From Plantibacter elymi (nom. nud.) (lineage in GTDB: Bacteria > Actinomycetota > Actinomycetes > Actinomycetales > Microbacteriaceae), in NCBI RefSeq assembly GCF_900177795.1, contig NZ_FXWJ01000001.1, forward strand, positions 124,001 to 188,000: DNA of 64,000 nucleotides, in the 5' to 3' direction. The notes below the pieces were generated by a model that searched no databases, had not been told where the DNA came from, and saw nothing but the letters and a program-made list of their open reading frames with translations. Position 1 is the first letter of the stretch. Each line of letters begins with the position of its first letter. Position numbers and translations under genes: made by a program. Below, piece by piece: positions 34,607-43,595 of the stretch.

Positions 34607-35230
34607 ATGCCCGCCCTCGTCATCGACGGACACCCGAACCCCGGGTCCCTGTGCGCCGCCCTCGCCACGAGCTACGCGGACGCGCACGGCGACGCGACCG
34701 TCCTCGCCGTCCGCGACCTCGCGTTCGACGCGAACCTCCGCCTCGGCTACACCCGCCGACAGGACCTGGAACCCGACCTCGAACGCGCGTGGGAGCAGAT
34801 CCTCGCTGCGGACCACATCGTCATCGTGGCTCCGGTCTGGTGGGGATCGGTGCCGGCGCTGCTCAAGGGGTTCTTCGATCGCCTGCTGCTGCCCCGACGC
34901 GCCTACCGGATGAAGTCCAACGGCCTCCCTGAGGGGCTGCTAGCGGGCCGTACCGGTCGGGTGATCGTCACGTCGGACTCACCGTCGTGGTACCTGCCGC
35001 TCGTCGGCGACACGACGGTGAAGCAACTCCGCACCACCACCCTCCGGTTCTGCGGGATCAAGCCGGTCGCCGTGAATCGGTTCGGTCGGGTGAAGGATTC
35101 GACCGTCGAGCAGCGTCAGCGGTGGCTCGCGAAGGCTGCGCAGAACGGGCGCATCGACGCGGCGCGACGGAATCCTCGCCTCTCCACAGCCACGGCGGAG
35201 CTGGTCAGTGGCCGTCGACCAACCGGATGA
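34607..35230 (+). CDS. NAD(P)H dehydrogenase (quinone), flavodoxin-like fold
   Basis: A 207-residue flavoprotein of the Flavodoxin_2/NQO1-like group. It has ALVIDGHPNPGSLCAALATS (FMN/FAD phosphate loop), VIVAPVWWGSVPALLKGFFDRLL and a RTGRVIVTSDSPSWYLP region. Such enzymes reduce quinones or related compounds with two electrons. ATG at 34607 has GGAGAA upstream. Divergent from the TetR gene, so it is probably induced by the TetR ligand. Its 3' end overlaps the convergent nuclease-helicase gene by 26 bases. Confidence 0.9.
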   Translation: MPALVIDGHPNPGSLCAALATSYADAHGDATVLAVRDLAFDANLRLGYTRRQDLEPDLERAWEQILAADHIVIVAPVWWGSVPALLKGFFDRLLLPRRAYRMKSNGLPEGLLAGRTGRVIVTSDSPSWYLPLVGDTTVKQLRTTTLRFCGIKPVAVNRFGRVKDSTVEQRQRWLAKAAQNGRIDAARRNPRLSTATAELVSGRRPTG

Positions 35231-38200
35231 AGGCACTGAGCTCGGCGACACCCTCCGGCGTGACCGGCAGGTACTCGGTGAGTGCGGGGGAGTGCACGAG
35301 GTAGGCCGCCCACTGGGCGCGGGAGATCCCGACGTTCAGTCGGTTCTTCATCAAGAGGAACGACATGCCCCGCGGGACGTCGGCAGGGGAGGACGCGGCC
35401 AGCGACACGATCGCGATGACGGCCTCCTGCCCCTGGAACTTGTCGACGGTCCCGACGCGCACCGCGTCGAATCCGGCCGCGTCGAGCGTCGCTCGGACGA
35501 TGGCGACGTGGGCGTTGTAGGGACACACGACGATGATGTCGGCCTCGCTCACCGGGTCGTCGATGCGGCCGGCATCCGGATCGGTCCACCGGAGCCCGAT
35601 GCTCGACCGGACGAGCTCGGTGACGCGGTCGGCCTCCTCCTGCGAACTCGTCGCGTTTCCGACGTGGTGGACCGGGACGACGTGCAGTCCTGGCGCACGA
35701 TCCTCCAGACGCCGCTTCGTCGTGGCCGCTGCTGAGCGCAGCTCGCCGCCGTACGACAACCGCGAGACCGGCTCGGTGACCGCGGCATCCATCCGCCAGG
35801 TCTCGTGGAGGAAGTAGCCGAGTTCCGGAGGGAGGACGTCGCGACCGTCGGCCACGAATCCGAGGGCCGAGGTGTCGATCGGTTCGGGATGCGTCCCCTG
35901 GCTCACCTGCGGCAGCTGCTGCGGGTCGCCCAGGAGGAGGAGGTTCCGCGCGGCGACGCTCGCCGCGATCGTGTAGGCGAGCGAGAACTGACCGGCCTCG
36001 TCGACGACGAGCAGGTCGAGCGACCTCCGGTCGAACCGGTTCGGGTTGCTGAAGTCCCAGGCCGTCCCGCCGACGACGAAGCCGCCGGTCTGCTCCGCCA
36101 TGAACGCGCCATGACCATTGGCCGGAAGGACGGTGTAGCCGCGCTCCGCATCCGGGTCGGCACCGGATCGCAAGGTCTTCGCCACGAGCGCGGGGGAGAG
36201 CCCCGCCTTCACGACGCGCTCGAGGAGGTTCTCGACGACGTCGTGCGACTGCGCAACGACCCCGATCCGCCAGCCGTGCTGCTGCACGAGGGCCGTGATG
36301 ACGTGCGAGGCGACGTAGGTCTTGCCGGTTCCGGGCGGCCCCTGAACGGCGAGCGCCGAGTCGTCGAGGTCGAGCAACGCGGCGGTCACGTCCTCGATCG
36401 TCTGCCCGTCTCCGCGGTGGGGCAGTGGGTCGCCCGAGGTCGTGCGGGGCGGCTGTCGCCGCAGGATGTCGACGACACCGTCGTCCGGCCACCCGGGAGC
36501 GGCGTCGAGGACCGCTTGCCCCCACTCGGCGATGGCGTCGACCTGTGTTCCGGGTCGCGGGGGAGGAGACGGCGTGAGCGCGACCGGCAGCTCCGTGTAG
36601 GGCTCGCGATCCGTCTTGAGCGTCTCCTGGATGAGCAGGGAGTCGTCGTCGACCTCGAGGACCGTGATCTGTCCAGCCGGTCGCGAGCCGGGCTCGGCGC
36701 GGGGGAGCGTGTACGGTCCCGGGTGGTCGTAGACCGCGAACGGGTCGGCGCCGACCTTCACACTGCTGCCGGGAGCCCATCGGCCGCGGAGTCGGACGTG
36801 ACGGCGGTCGCTGCGCTGCCGCCCCTCGCGGAACCAGTCGCGCTCGACGACTCCCGAGGTGACGGTGAAGACGTTCCGGGTGTCCTCCCATTCGTCGCGC
36901 GCGGCGATGAGTCGGGAGAAGTGCTCCTGCCAGAACGACTTGTGCTCGCGCCGGTGGTAGTCGATGGCGGCCGCCGCGAGCGCATACGCGGTGGCGTCGT
37001 CGGAGCGTTCTGGGTCGAGGGGGTCTCCGGCCAATGCCGTCAGGGCGTCGTGGAGCGGCGTCGGTTCGTCCACGAGGGGGTCGGGTGCGTCGGTGACGAA
37101 GGTGCCGGGCAGCACGCCCCGTTCCGCACCGAGGTCGAGCAACCAATTCCGCAGCCGACGGGTCGACTCGCAGTCGTACGCGTTGTACTCAGCGATCTCG
37201 GCGAGCTTCCGTTCGCCTTCGGCGACGAGCTCAGGGTCGTCGCTCCGACTCAGCTCGCGCGCCTCCGCGTAGGCGGTGATGGACGCCGCGGCGTCGGTGA
37301 CGTCGCTGTCGCGGTGGTCCTCACCCATGTAGAGCGGCTCGAGCTTCTTGATCGAGTACGACCGCGTTCCGACGCGCACCGTCTTGCGGACGAACGGGTA
37401 GAGGTCGAACAGCACGGCCTCGCGGAGGAGGTCGTCGATCGTGTCCTCCCCGACGCCGTGCCGTGCGGCCAGCGAAAGCAGGTGCGTCCGCTCGTACGCG
37501 GCGTAGTGGTACACGTGCATGCCCGGGAACTCGGCACGACGGGCGGTGAGGTAGGCGAGGAAGTCGATCAGGGCCGTGCGCTCCTCGTGGAAGTCGTGCG
37601 CCCACCAGGATCGGAACCGGCCGTCGGTGTCGACCAGGCCGAACAGGTAGTCGATGCCCCACCTCGTGCGGTCGCCCCGTCGGGCGTCGCCCGGCTCGCC
37701 CTCGGTGTACAGCGGGTCGCCCTCGAAGTCGAAGAAGACGTCGCCCGGATCGGGTTGCGGCAGGAGTCCGAGCGCCCTGGCGTCGTGTACGCGGAACGCC
37801 GGCACGCCGGCGGCGGGTGACGGCTCGAGCTGCAGCTGCGCCTGCTCGCGGAGCGCAGCGAGGGTGCTCTCGGCGATGCCGTCGACCGTCCCGCCGTCGC
37901 CACCCGACAGCCCGTTCGGCCCCGGTCGCTCAGTCGACCCGGTGAGCGTGAGCGACGCCAGATCGTCGATCGTGGCGATGCCGGCCGCCAGCAGGCGGTC
38001 GCGCTGCGTCAACCGGAGCCCGGCCACCAACAGGACGTCGCGTGAGGCCGTGATCTCGGCGTCGCACCAGGCGCATCGTCCGCAGACGCTGTAGCGCTGG
38101 TCGCCCCAAGCCACCGGCGCGTCGGCCTCGAGCCGTTCGGCGACGATCCGCAGCAGGCGCGCACGACGGCGACGGTACACCGGCAGGATGTCGGCCACCG

Positions 38201-38738
38201 CGTGGGTGCTGACGGTGCCGTCTCCCAGAATGAGGTCGACGTCATCGTCGACCGGGATCCCGGCCGTCTCCAGCTGCTCCACGTAGGCGGCGAGCTGGAG
38301 GAGGGCGGTGACCTTCGGCGAGCGCGCGAGTTTGGTGTCCTGCACGCGATACCGGCCGTCGGGCCGGCGCACGATGAAGTCGGCGAAGCCGATGAACGAT
38401 CCGTCGAAGAACGCGGCCTGGAAGACGACCGGGGCTCCGTCGCGGAACGCCGTGATCGTCGACTCGACGGCTGCGGCGAGCGCCACCGCGTCTCGGACGT
38501 CGGGGCGGTCGAGCTCGACGACGTCGGTGCCGAACTCGGCGCGGTACGACTCGAGGACGCGAAGCTCGTGCTGGTCGCCGAGCTTGGAGGTCCGCATCAG
38601 CATCTCGTCGTCGGGCTCGACGATCGGCTCGATCCGGCCGAGCTTCGCGTCGACCGTGCGCAGGAAGGCGAACTCGCAGGAGGAGGCGTTGGAGAGGTCG
38701 CTGGCGCTCGTGATGGCGGAACCGTCGAGGAGGAACAT
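35205..38738 (-). CDS. TM0106 family RecB-like nuclease fused to SF1 helicase
   Basis: An 1177-residue protein. The N-terminal third is a RecB-like nuclease (MFLLDGSAITSASDLSNASS; GFADFIVRRPDGRYRVQDTKLA carries the Asp and Lys of the active site) with a Cys cluster CGRCAWCDAE that could bind an iron-sulfur centre. A middle RNase H-like/TM0106 region (PDPGDVFFDFEGDPLYTEG) follows. The C-terminal half is an SF1 helicase with Walker A QGPPGTGKTYVASHV, Walker B LLVVDEAGQFSL and VGTVDKFQGQEAVIAIVSL. It probably processes DNA or RNA ends. MFLLDG at 38738 matches the family start; a GTG at 38786 is possible. Confidence 0.9.
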   Translation of the reverse strand: MFLLDGSAITSASDLSNASSCEFAFLRTVDAKLGRIEPIVEPDDEMLMRTSKLGDQHELRVLESYRAEFGTDVVELDRPDVRDAVALAAAVESTITAFRDGAPVVFQAAFFDGSFIGFADFIVRRPDGRYRVQDTKLARSPKVTALLQLAAYVEQLETAGIPVDDDVDLILGDGTVSTHAVADILPVYRRRRARLLRIVAERLEADAPVAWGDQRYSVCGRCAWCDAEITASRDVLLVAGLRLTQRDRLLAAGIATIDDLASLTLTGSTERPGPNGLSGGDGGTVDGIAESTLAALREQAQLQLEPSPAAGVPAFRVHDARALGLLPQPDPGDVFFDFEGDPLYTEGEPGDARRGDRTRWGIDYLFGLVDTDGRFRSWWAHDFHEERTALIDFLAYLTARRAEFPGMHVYHYAAYERTHLLSLAARHGVGEDTIDDLLREAVLFDLYPFVRKTVRVGTRSYSIKKLEPLYMGEDHRDSDVTDAAASITAYAEARELSRSDDPELVAEGERKLAEIAEYNAYDCESTRRLRNWLLDLGAERGVLPGTFVTDAPDPLVDEPTPLHDALTALAGDPLDPERSDDATAYALAAAAIDYHRREHKSFWQEHFSRLIAARDEWEDTRNVFTVTSGVVERDWFREGRQRSDRRHVRLRGRWAPGSSVKVGADPFAVYDHPGPYTLPRAEPGSRPAGQITVLEVDDDSLLIQETLKTDREPYTELPVALTPSPPPRPGTQVDAIAEWGQAVLDAAPGWPDDGVVDILRRQPPRTTSGDPLPHRGDGQTIEDVTAALLDLDDSALAVQGPPGTGKTYVASHVITALVQQHGWRIGVVAQSHDVVENLLERVVKAGLSPALVAKTLRSGADPDAERGYTVLPANGHGAFMAEQTGGFVVGGTAWDFSNPNRFDRRSLDLLVVDEAGQFSLAYTIAASVAARNLLLLGDPQQLPQVSQGTHPEPIDTSALGFVADGRDVLPPELGYFLHETWRMDAAVTEPVSRLSYGGELRSAAATTKRRLEDRAPGLHVVPVHHVGNATSSQEEADRVTELVRSSIGLRWTDPDAGRIDDPVSEADIIVVCPYNAHVAIVRATLDAAGFDAVRVGTVDKFQGQEAVIAIVSLAASSPADVPRGMSFLLMKNRLNVGISRAQWAAYLVHSPALTEYLPVTPEGVAELSAFIRLVDGH

Positions 38739-38949
38739 CGGTGCGGTGGGTGCCTTTCGAGACGACTGCTGCGGGGGCTGGTCCACCTCCGATCGCTGTC
38801 AGTCTGGCACGCACCACTGACCACGGCGCCGCCGCGGGACGCAGGCTGTCGTCAGCCGAGGGGGAGCCGTCTGTGGAGCGGCTTCGGGCGCCCTCGATCC
38901 CGCGTCCCCTAGCCTGGACAGCGACCACGACGCCACGGGACGGGAGCGC

Positions 38950-39345
38950 ATGATGACCACCACGATCCAGGTCGTCGCGGGTGTCGCCTCACAGGGCGAC
39001 ACCGTGCTCGCGTGTCGGCGGGCACCCGGGCGGGCGTCCGGTGGACTGTGGGAGTTCCCCGGCGGCAAGGTCGAGGCCGACGAGCTGCCGCAGGACGCGC
39101 TGGCTCGCGAGCTGCTCGAGGAGCTCCACGCCGACGTCGCTGTGGGGGTACTGCTGGACCGCTCCGCCGTCGCCGTGGGCGAGCTCGTCATCGACCTCGC
39201 CTGCTACGAGGTCACCTTCCGCGGGGCGCCCCCGGTCCACAGCACGGACCACGACGAACTGCGCTGGGTCACCCGCGAACAGCTCGGCGAACTCGACTGG
39301 GCGACCCCCGACCTCCCGATGGTCAGGCGACTCACCGCGAGCTGA
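38950..39345 (+). CDS. NUDIX (deoxy)nucleoside triphosphate pyrophosphohydrolase, MutT-like
   Basis: A 131-residue NUDIX hydrolase with the box GGKVEADELPQDALARELLEEL. The usual Gly before the last aliphatic residue is replaced (ELHAD). Length and position fit MutT-like enzymes that remove oxidised dNTPs. ATG at 38950 has GGGAGCGC upstream; a second ATG follows at once. TAGCCT at about 38910 may be the -10. Divergent from the nuclease-helicase gene. Confidence 0.9.
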   Translation: MMTTTIQVVAGVASQGDTVLACRRAPGRASGGLWEFPGGKVEADELPQDALARELLEELHADVAVGVLLDRSAVAVGELVIDLACYEVTFRGAPPVHSTDHDELRWVTREQLGELDWATPDLPMVRRLTAS

Positions 39346-39363
39346 CCCCGGAGACGCGGCGCG

Positions 39364-40239
39364 TCAGTCGGCCGCGTCGAGCGGGATGCGGGCGAGCGTG
39401 CGTCCACTGAGCACGAGATCGTCGTTGGTCGAGGTGATCGCCAGCTCGGTGACCGTCCACTCGAACAGGGTGACGTCGCGCCAACGCTCGAGGAAGGCGG
39501 CGAGCGCCGCGGTCTCGGCAGCGTCGAGCTCATCGCGGAAGTGGTGCAGGCCCACCCCGACGAGCGGTGCGGGACGCCCGCCGACGGCCCGCTGGATGGG
39601 GGCGAAGGCGTCCGCGATGGCGGGGAGGTAACAGCGTCCGCGGTTGAACCCGCCGATGACGGGGCCCGCCAGCCTGACCCGGAACGGCGTGAACGCGCCG
39701 ACGCTCGTCCGCAGCCCGTCGAGGAACCCGGAGGCCGCGTCGATGGACGAGAGCGTCGCGTGCAAGCGGTGGGCGCGTCGGAGCTCGATGCCTCTGGCGA
39801 GTTTGGGTGCGAAGGGTGCCGAGGCGAGATCGGCCTCGTAGCTCAGGAAGATCGGATCGACGAACAGTCGTTCGATCGGGACGGGGACGACGACCGCCAG
39901 GCGCGCCTCGGCGTACCGCCCGCCGCGGTAGACGCCGTCGGGGCTTGCGGCGAGCGCGAGCGGGTGGTCGGCGTCGATCAGCGGGAGCTGGGCGTACCGG
40001 TAGCGCTCGTCGAAGGTGAGCGCCTCACCTGGTCGGAAGCTGGAGCGGACGACGTCCCAGCTGCGGAGGGCGTCGTGCGAGTGCGACGACGTGCCCGCGG
40101 CGCTCGTGGCCGTTTCGGGGACATCGACCTCGAACGCGCGGTCGGCGGACCCGCCGGTCACCGTCCGGATCAGCCCCGTCGCGACGCCGGTCGGCAGCGC
40201 ACCGATCGTGTTTCCGGACGCACCGGCGGGAGAGGGCAT
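39364..40239 (-). CDS. Uncharacterised protein, possibly 2H phosphoesterase-like
   Basis: A 291-residue protein that I cannot assign firmly. Near its start is GNTIGALPTGVATGLIRTV, and at about residue 175 AHRLHATLSSIDAASGF, which has the H-x-T pattern of 2H phosphoesterases; about 75 residues later VGVGLHHFRDEL could be a degenerate second site. The ending LFEWTVTELAIT also fits that fold. DUF1868-type 2H proteins are the nearest idea. The ATG follows TAACCT by six bases. It converges with the MutT gene. Confidence 0.65.
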   Translation of the reverse strand: MPSPAGASGNTIGALPTGVATGLIRTVTGGSADRAFEVDVPETATSAAGTSSHSHDALRSWDVVRSSFRPGEALTFDERYRYAQLPLIDADHPLALAASPDGVYRGGRYAEARLAVVVPVPIERLFVDPIFLSYEADLASAPFAPKLARGIELRRAHRLHATLSSIDAASGFLDGLRTSVGAFTPFRVRLAGPVIGGFNRGRCYLPAIADAFAPIQRAVGGRPAPLVGVGLHHFRDELDAAETAALAAFLERWRDVTLFEWTVTELAITSTNDDLVLSGRTLARIPLDAAD

Positions 40240-40245
40240 GTCGTG

Positions 40246-40251
40246 AGGTTA
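40246..40251 (-). promoter_or_regulatory. -10 hexamer TAACCT, leaderless
   Basis: TAACCT, CACGAC, then ATG at 40239. Confidence 0.5.
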
Positions 40252-40348
40252 GTGGAGCCGTCGACCCGGCGCGTCGGGGACACCCCGAATTCGGGTGATC
40301 GACCCAATTCACCGCACGGTCGACGCGAACGCCGACTCTGTCGGACGA

Positions 40349-41182
40349 TCAGTGCGCCTTGCAGGCCTTCCAATAGCCGCAGAACATGACGCGCTCCTTC
40401 GGCATGCCACCACGGACCCAGAGCCGACGCACGTTCGCGGCGAGGGACTGCTCTCCGACAACCCACCCGTAGCAGGGGTCGGCCGGCACCCCGAGGGCGG
40501 TCGCGGCGGCCAGCGCCGCCCGTCCAGGGACGTCGTGTGGATCCTCTCGGACCACCCAGCGCAGCTCGACCCCGTCCGGGACACGCACGTCCTGCGCGTC
40601 GGCCGCGGACGGGATCTCGACGATCGCCGTCCCGACGGTCGAGGCCGGAAGCGAGGTCAGGATGCCTGCGACGGCGGGGAGTCCGGTCTCGTCGGCGACC
40701 AGGAGCACCCGGTCGACGTCGGCCGGTAGGTTGAACATGCGCCCCTCGTCCAGCAGCGCGACGGCATCGCCCACCTCGCATGACTGGGCCCAGCTCGCCG
40801 CAGGCCCCGCAGTCCCCTCGGCGGCCGACCCGTGGATGACGAAGTCGATGTCCAGCTCCGGCCCGTCGGGGCCGTCGAGCCGGAAATCCCGCACCGTGTA
40901 GTTCCGGAGCACCGGTCGCACGGACTTGGAGATCGCGAGGTACTTGGCGTAGGCCAGCATGTCGAGTTTGGTCGGCAGCCGCTCGAGCCCGCCCTCGGAG
41001 ACCGGGATGAAGAACCGGAACCACTGGTCGTAGCCGAGGAAGGTGAAGCCGGCGATGTCACCGCCACCGAGGGTGACCCTGGCGATGTTCGGTGAGACGC
41101 GTGAGCGGCGGACGACCCGCAGCGTGAGCAGGGTCGCCGCCTCGGGTTTGATGCGCGCCGTCTCGGCATTCGTGCGAGCCAC
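40349..41182 (-). CDS. Siderophore-interacting protein (ferric-siderophore reductase family)
   Basis: A 277-residue SIP-family flavoprotein. The FAD-binding part has RNYTVRDFRLDGP and IDFVIHGSAAEGTAGPAASW; the C-terminal SIP domain has VLLVADETGLPAVAGIL, and the protein ends KERVMFCGYWKACKAH. These enzymes use NAD(P)H to release iron from imported siderophores. A DtxR/IdeR-like box just upstream implies iron repression. The MFS gene ends 63 bases before it on the same strand. Confidence 0.94.
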   Translation of the reverse strand: MARTNAETARIKPEAATLLTLRVVRRSRVSPNIARVTLGGGDIAGFTFLGYDQWFRFFIPVSEGGLERLPTKLDMLAYAKYLAISKSVRPVLRNYTVRDFRLDGPDGPELDIDFVIHGSAAEGTAGPAASWAQSCEVGDAVALLDEGRMFNLPADVDRVLLVADETGLPAVAGILTSLPASTVGTAIVEIPSAADAQDVRVPDGVELRWVVREDPHDVPGRAALAAATALGVPADPCYGWVVGEQSLAANVRRLWVRGGMPKERVMFCGYWKACKAH

Positions 41183-41214
41183 TCGAGCCCCTTCCTCCGG
41201 CGGCTCCGGCAGCC

Positions 41215-41233
41215 GCGACTGAGGCTACCCTAA
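41215..41233 (-). promoter_or_regulatory. DtxR/IdeR-like iron box
   Basis: On the minus strand TTAGGGTAGCCTCA matches the left 14 positions of the consensus TTAGGTTAGCCTAACCTAA with two differences. A weaker AAGGGTGACCT follows next to it (about 41240-41250). The box is 32 bases before the siderophore-interacting gene, where a bound iron-loaded DtxR protein would repress it. Confidence 0.6.
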
Positions 41234-41245
41234 CTCAGGTCACCC

Positions 41246-42724
41246 TTACTGAGGAGATTCGGGTGCGGCGGCGGCGACCTTCCGCGAACGGGTGTCGAGC
41301 AGCGCGAAGACCAGCGCCACGACCACGAAGCCGATCGTGACGAGGGTGCTGTTGCGATACGCGTCGTGATACACGTCGAGCGAGGCGCCCGACGCATCGC
41401 CGCCGTTCTCCGAGTACACGGTCGCGTAGAACGTGGCCGTCGCGGCGGCGAGCCCGACCGCGGTGCCGATGCGCTGGCCGAGTTGACCGATCGATCCGGC
41501 GACACCACCGGAGGCCACGGGGATGTCCGCGAGCATCAGCGTCTGGTTGGGAGAGATGACCGCGCCGCCGCCGATGCCGGCGAGCAGCATCGCGGCACCC
41601 ATCGCGTACGGCGTGATCTCCGGGGGTGTGATGAACGCGAGGAGCGAGTTGAGACTGAACCCCACCACGACCAGCACGAGCCCACCGACGACCAGGGGGC
41701 GTCCGAGTCGGTCGACGACCCGACCGCTCAACCACGAGCTGACGGCCGAGGCGAGGGCGAAGGGGATCGTGATCATGCCTGCGAAGACCGGCTCGAGCCC
41801 GAGCCCCTGCTGCACGAACAGCGTGAGCGTGAGGAAGGTGGCCGGCATCGCCGCGAAGTACGTCGTGGAGATCAGGACGCCGTTCCGGTAGCTGCCGAGC
41901 TTGAACAGCGAGAAGTCGACGACGGGTGTCTTCCCGGCGCGTTGATAGCGACCCTCCCACCAGGCGAAAAGGCCGGCGAAGACGGCGAACGCGACCAGCA
42001 ACCACCAGCGCGCCGGGTCGTCGCCCGGGGAACCGGTCGTCAGGACGAACGGCAGCATGAGCGACAGCACGGCAAGACCGAGGAACACGATGCCCACCGG
42101 GTCGAGCGATCCGGCACCCGCCTCGTGCGGCTGCTGCTTGGGCAGCAGTCGAGCGGCGATCGGCAACAGGATGATCGCGAGCGGGACGTTCATCCAGAAG
42201 AGCAGGCGCCAGCCGTCCTCCGGGCCGCCGATGGCGATGAGCAGACCGCCGAGCGTCGGTCCGAACGCCGTCGAGAGGCCGATGATGGCTCCGAAGAGAC
42301 CGAACGCGCGGCCGCGCTCCTTCCCCACGAACAACTGCTGGATGAGCCCGATGACCTGCGGCATCAGCAGACCCGCGGCGATGCCCTGGAGGATCCGCCC
42401 GCCGATGAGGATGCCCACGCTCGGTGCGACGGCGCAGGCGAGACTGGCCGCCCCGAACACGCTCAGGCCGATCATGAACATGCGACGCCGCGAGTGCAGG
42501 TCGCCGTAGCGCCCGGCGGGCACGAGGATCAGACCGAAGGCCAGGGCGTACCCGGCGACGATCAGCTGCAGGGCGGTCGGGCCGGCGTCGAGCGCCTGCT
42601 CGATCGACGGCAGTCCGACGTTGACCTTCGAGAGGTCGAGGATCGTGAGGGCGGCGACCGACACGCAGATGGCGAACGCGCGCCACTTCGTCCGGTCGTC
42701 GGGGGCGGTTCGCTCGTCAGTCAT
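41246..42724 (-). CDS. MFS drug efflux transporter, DHA2 (14-helix) type
   Basis: A 492-residue transporter with about 14 predicted helices and the DHA2 features LDLSKVNVGLPSIEQAL, GRILQGIAAGLLMPQVIGL and ERGRAFGLFGAIIGLSTAFGPTLGG (motif C). Likely substrates are toxic organic compounds; export of a siderophore is possible given the iron-regulated gene that follows. ATG at 42724 is preceded by TAGGCT and seven bases that also contain CCAGG. Confidence 0.92.
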   Translation of the reverse strand: MTDERTAPDDRTKWRAFAICVSVAALTILDLSKVNVGLPSIEQALDAGPTALQLIVAGYALAFGLILVPAGRYGDLHSRRRMFMIGLSVFGAASLACAVAPSVGILIGGRILQGIAAGLLMPQVIGLIQQLFVGKERGRAFGLFGAIIGLSTAFGPTLGGLLIAIGGPEDGWRLLFWMNVPLAIILLPIAARLLPKQQPHEAGAGSLDPVGIVFLGLAVLSLMLPFVLTTGSPGDDPARWWLLVAFAVFAGLFAWWEGRYQRAGKTPVVDFSLFKLGSYRNGVLISTTYFAAMPATFLTLTLFVQQGLGLEPVFAGMITIPFALASAVSSWLSGRVVDRLGRPLVVGGLVLVVVGFSLNSLLAFITPPEITPYAMGAAMLLAGIGGGAVISPNQTLMLADIPVASGGVAGSIGQLGQRIGTAVGLAAATATFYATVYSENGGDASGASLDVYHDAYRNSTLVTIGFVVVALVFALLDTRSRKVAAAAPESPQ

Positions 42725-42731
42725 CCTGGCC

Positions 42732-42737
42732 AGCCTA
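42732..42737 (-). promoter_or_regulatory. -10 hexamer TAGGCT for the MFS gene
   Basis: TAGGCT, GGCCAGG, then ATG at 42724: leaderless or nearly so. Confidence 0.4.
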
Positions 42738-42848
42738 GGCCCGCGTCAACCCGGTCCACCCCGGCTTGACGGGCACGGATCCACCGTCCCGTGCAGCATC
42801 TTCAGCCTCAGAACCGGCTCAGACGATGACGGGGCAGCCGTCACGGGC

Positions 42849-42854
42849 TACGCT
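42849..42854 (+). promoter_or_regulatory. -10 hexamer TACGCT, leaderless
   Basis: TACGCT, CGGAAG, then ATG at 42861. A second in-frame ATG follows two codons later. Confidence 0.45.
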
Positions 42855-42860
42855 CGGAAG

Positions 42861-43496
42861 ATGCATATGGATGCCCCTCGCGGGCTGCAAGACCCCGACG
42901 AACTGGCCGAACGACACCGCATGCTGGCCGAGTCGCCGGCACTCGCGCCGCTGCGCGACTGGTCGGACGCGATGATGACCCGCCGAGGACGGCGGCAGGC
43001 GGACCTCGTCCTCCCGCTCGTCGACCCGGCCGATGCGGCCGTCAACGCGAAGACACTGATCCTCCTCGACGCCCCGGGGACCCTGGCCCCCGACAGCCTC
43101 GACGCCCCGGGATCCGGCTTCGCCTCGGTCGACAACGACGACCCGATCGCCGAGAGCCTCTGGAATCTGCGGAACGACATCGGCTTCGACGACGTCATGG
43201 TGTGGAACATCGTCCCGTGGTACCTGAGCGCCGGGCGGAAGAAGCCGAACGCGCCTGAGGTCGCTCAGGGAGCGATGGAACTGCGCGCCCTCCTGCCCCT
43301 CCTCAAGAACCTGCGCGTCGTCGTCCTCTGCGGACCCCACGCCCAGGACGGTTGGTGGAAGCACGTCGAGCCCCTGCTCGGCAACACCTATAGCGCCTTC
43401 AACGCTCCGCACCCCTCGCCGCTGTCACTGAAGCAGCCGGGTCGCCGCGAGGAGATCGAGAAGGTCTTCGCCCGCGCCAAACAGGTCGCCGGCTGA
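42861..43496 (+). CDS. Uracil-DNA-glycosylase-superfamily-like protein
   Basis: A 211-residue protein with segments that line up with UDG superfamily motifs: TLILLDAPG (in the place of the catalytic water-loop motif), DVMVWNIVPWYLSAG, VVVLCGPHAQDGW and NAPHPSPLSL (the HPS leucine-loop motif). Catalytic Asp/Asn positions differ from classical families, so base excision activity is unproven. Leaderless start at 42861. Ended by the hairpin at 43513-43547. Confidence 0.75.
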   Translation: MHMDAPRGLQDPDELAERHRMLAESPALAPLRDWSDAMMTRRGRRQADLVLPLVDPADAAVNAKTLILLDAPGTLAPDSLDAPGSGFASVDNDDPIAESLWNLRNDIGFDDVMVWNIVPWYLSAGRKKPNAPEVAQGAMELRALLPLLKNLRVVVLCGPHAQDGWWKHVEPLLGNTYSAFNAPHPSPLSLKQPGRREEIEKVFARAKQVAG

Positions 43497-43512
43497 TCGC
43501 ACACCCCCGTTC

Positions 43513-43547
43513 CGCAACCCCCTCGCCCGTCGGGTGAGGGGGTTGCG
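43513..43547 (+). terminator. Hairpin after the UDG-like gene
   Basis: Sixteen-base arms 43513-43528 and 43532-43547 match at 15 positions with a three-base loop, 16 bases after the stop codon. Confidence 0.75.
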
Positions 43548-43595
43548 TGCGTCTGAGGCCTCGTTAGGGTCGATGGACGAGGAGAGGAGCATCAC

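Noticed and set aside
35116-37146. 676-residue open frame inside the nuclease-helicase gene
   Set aside because: Extremely Arg-rich and in another frame of a gene with clear helicase motifs.
38739-38786. Upstream GTG start for the nuclease-helicase
   Set aside because: GGAG touches the GTG with no spacing, and the family begins at MFLLDG; kept only as an alternative.
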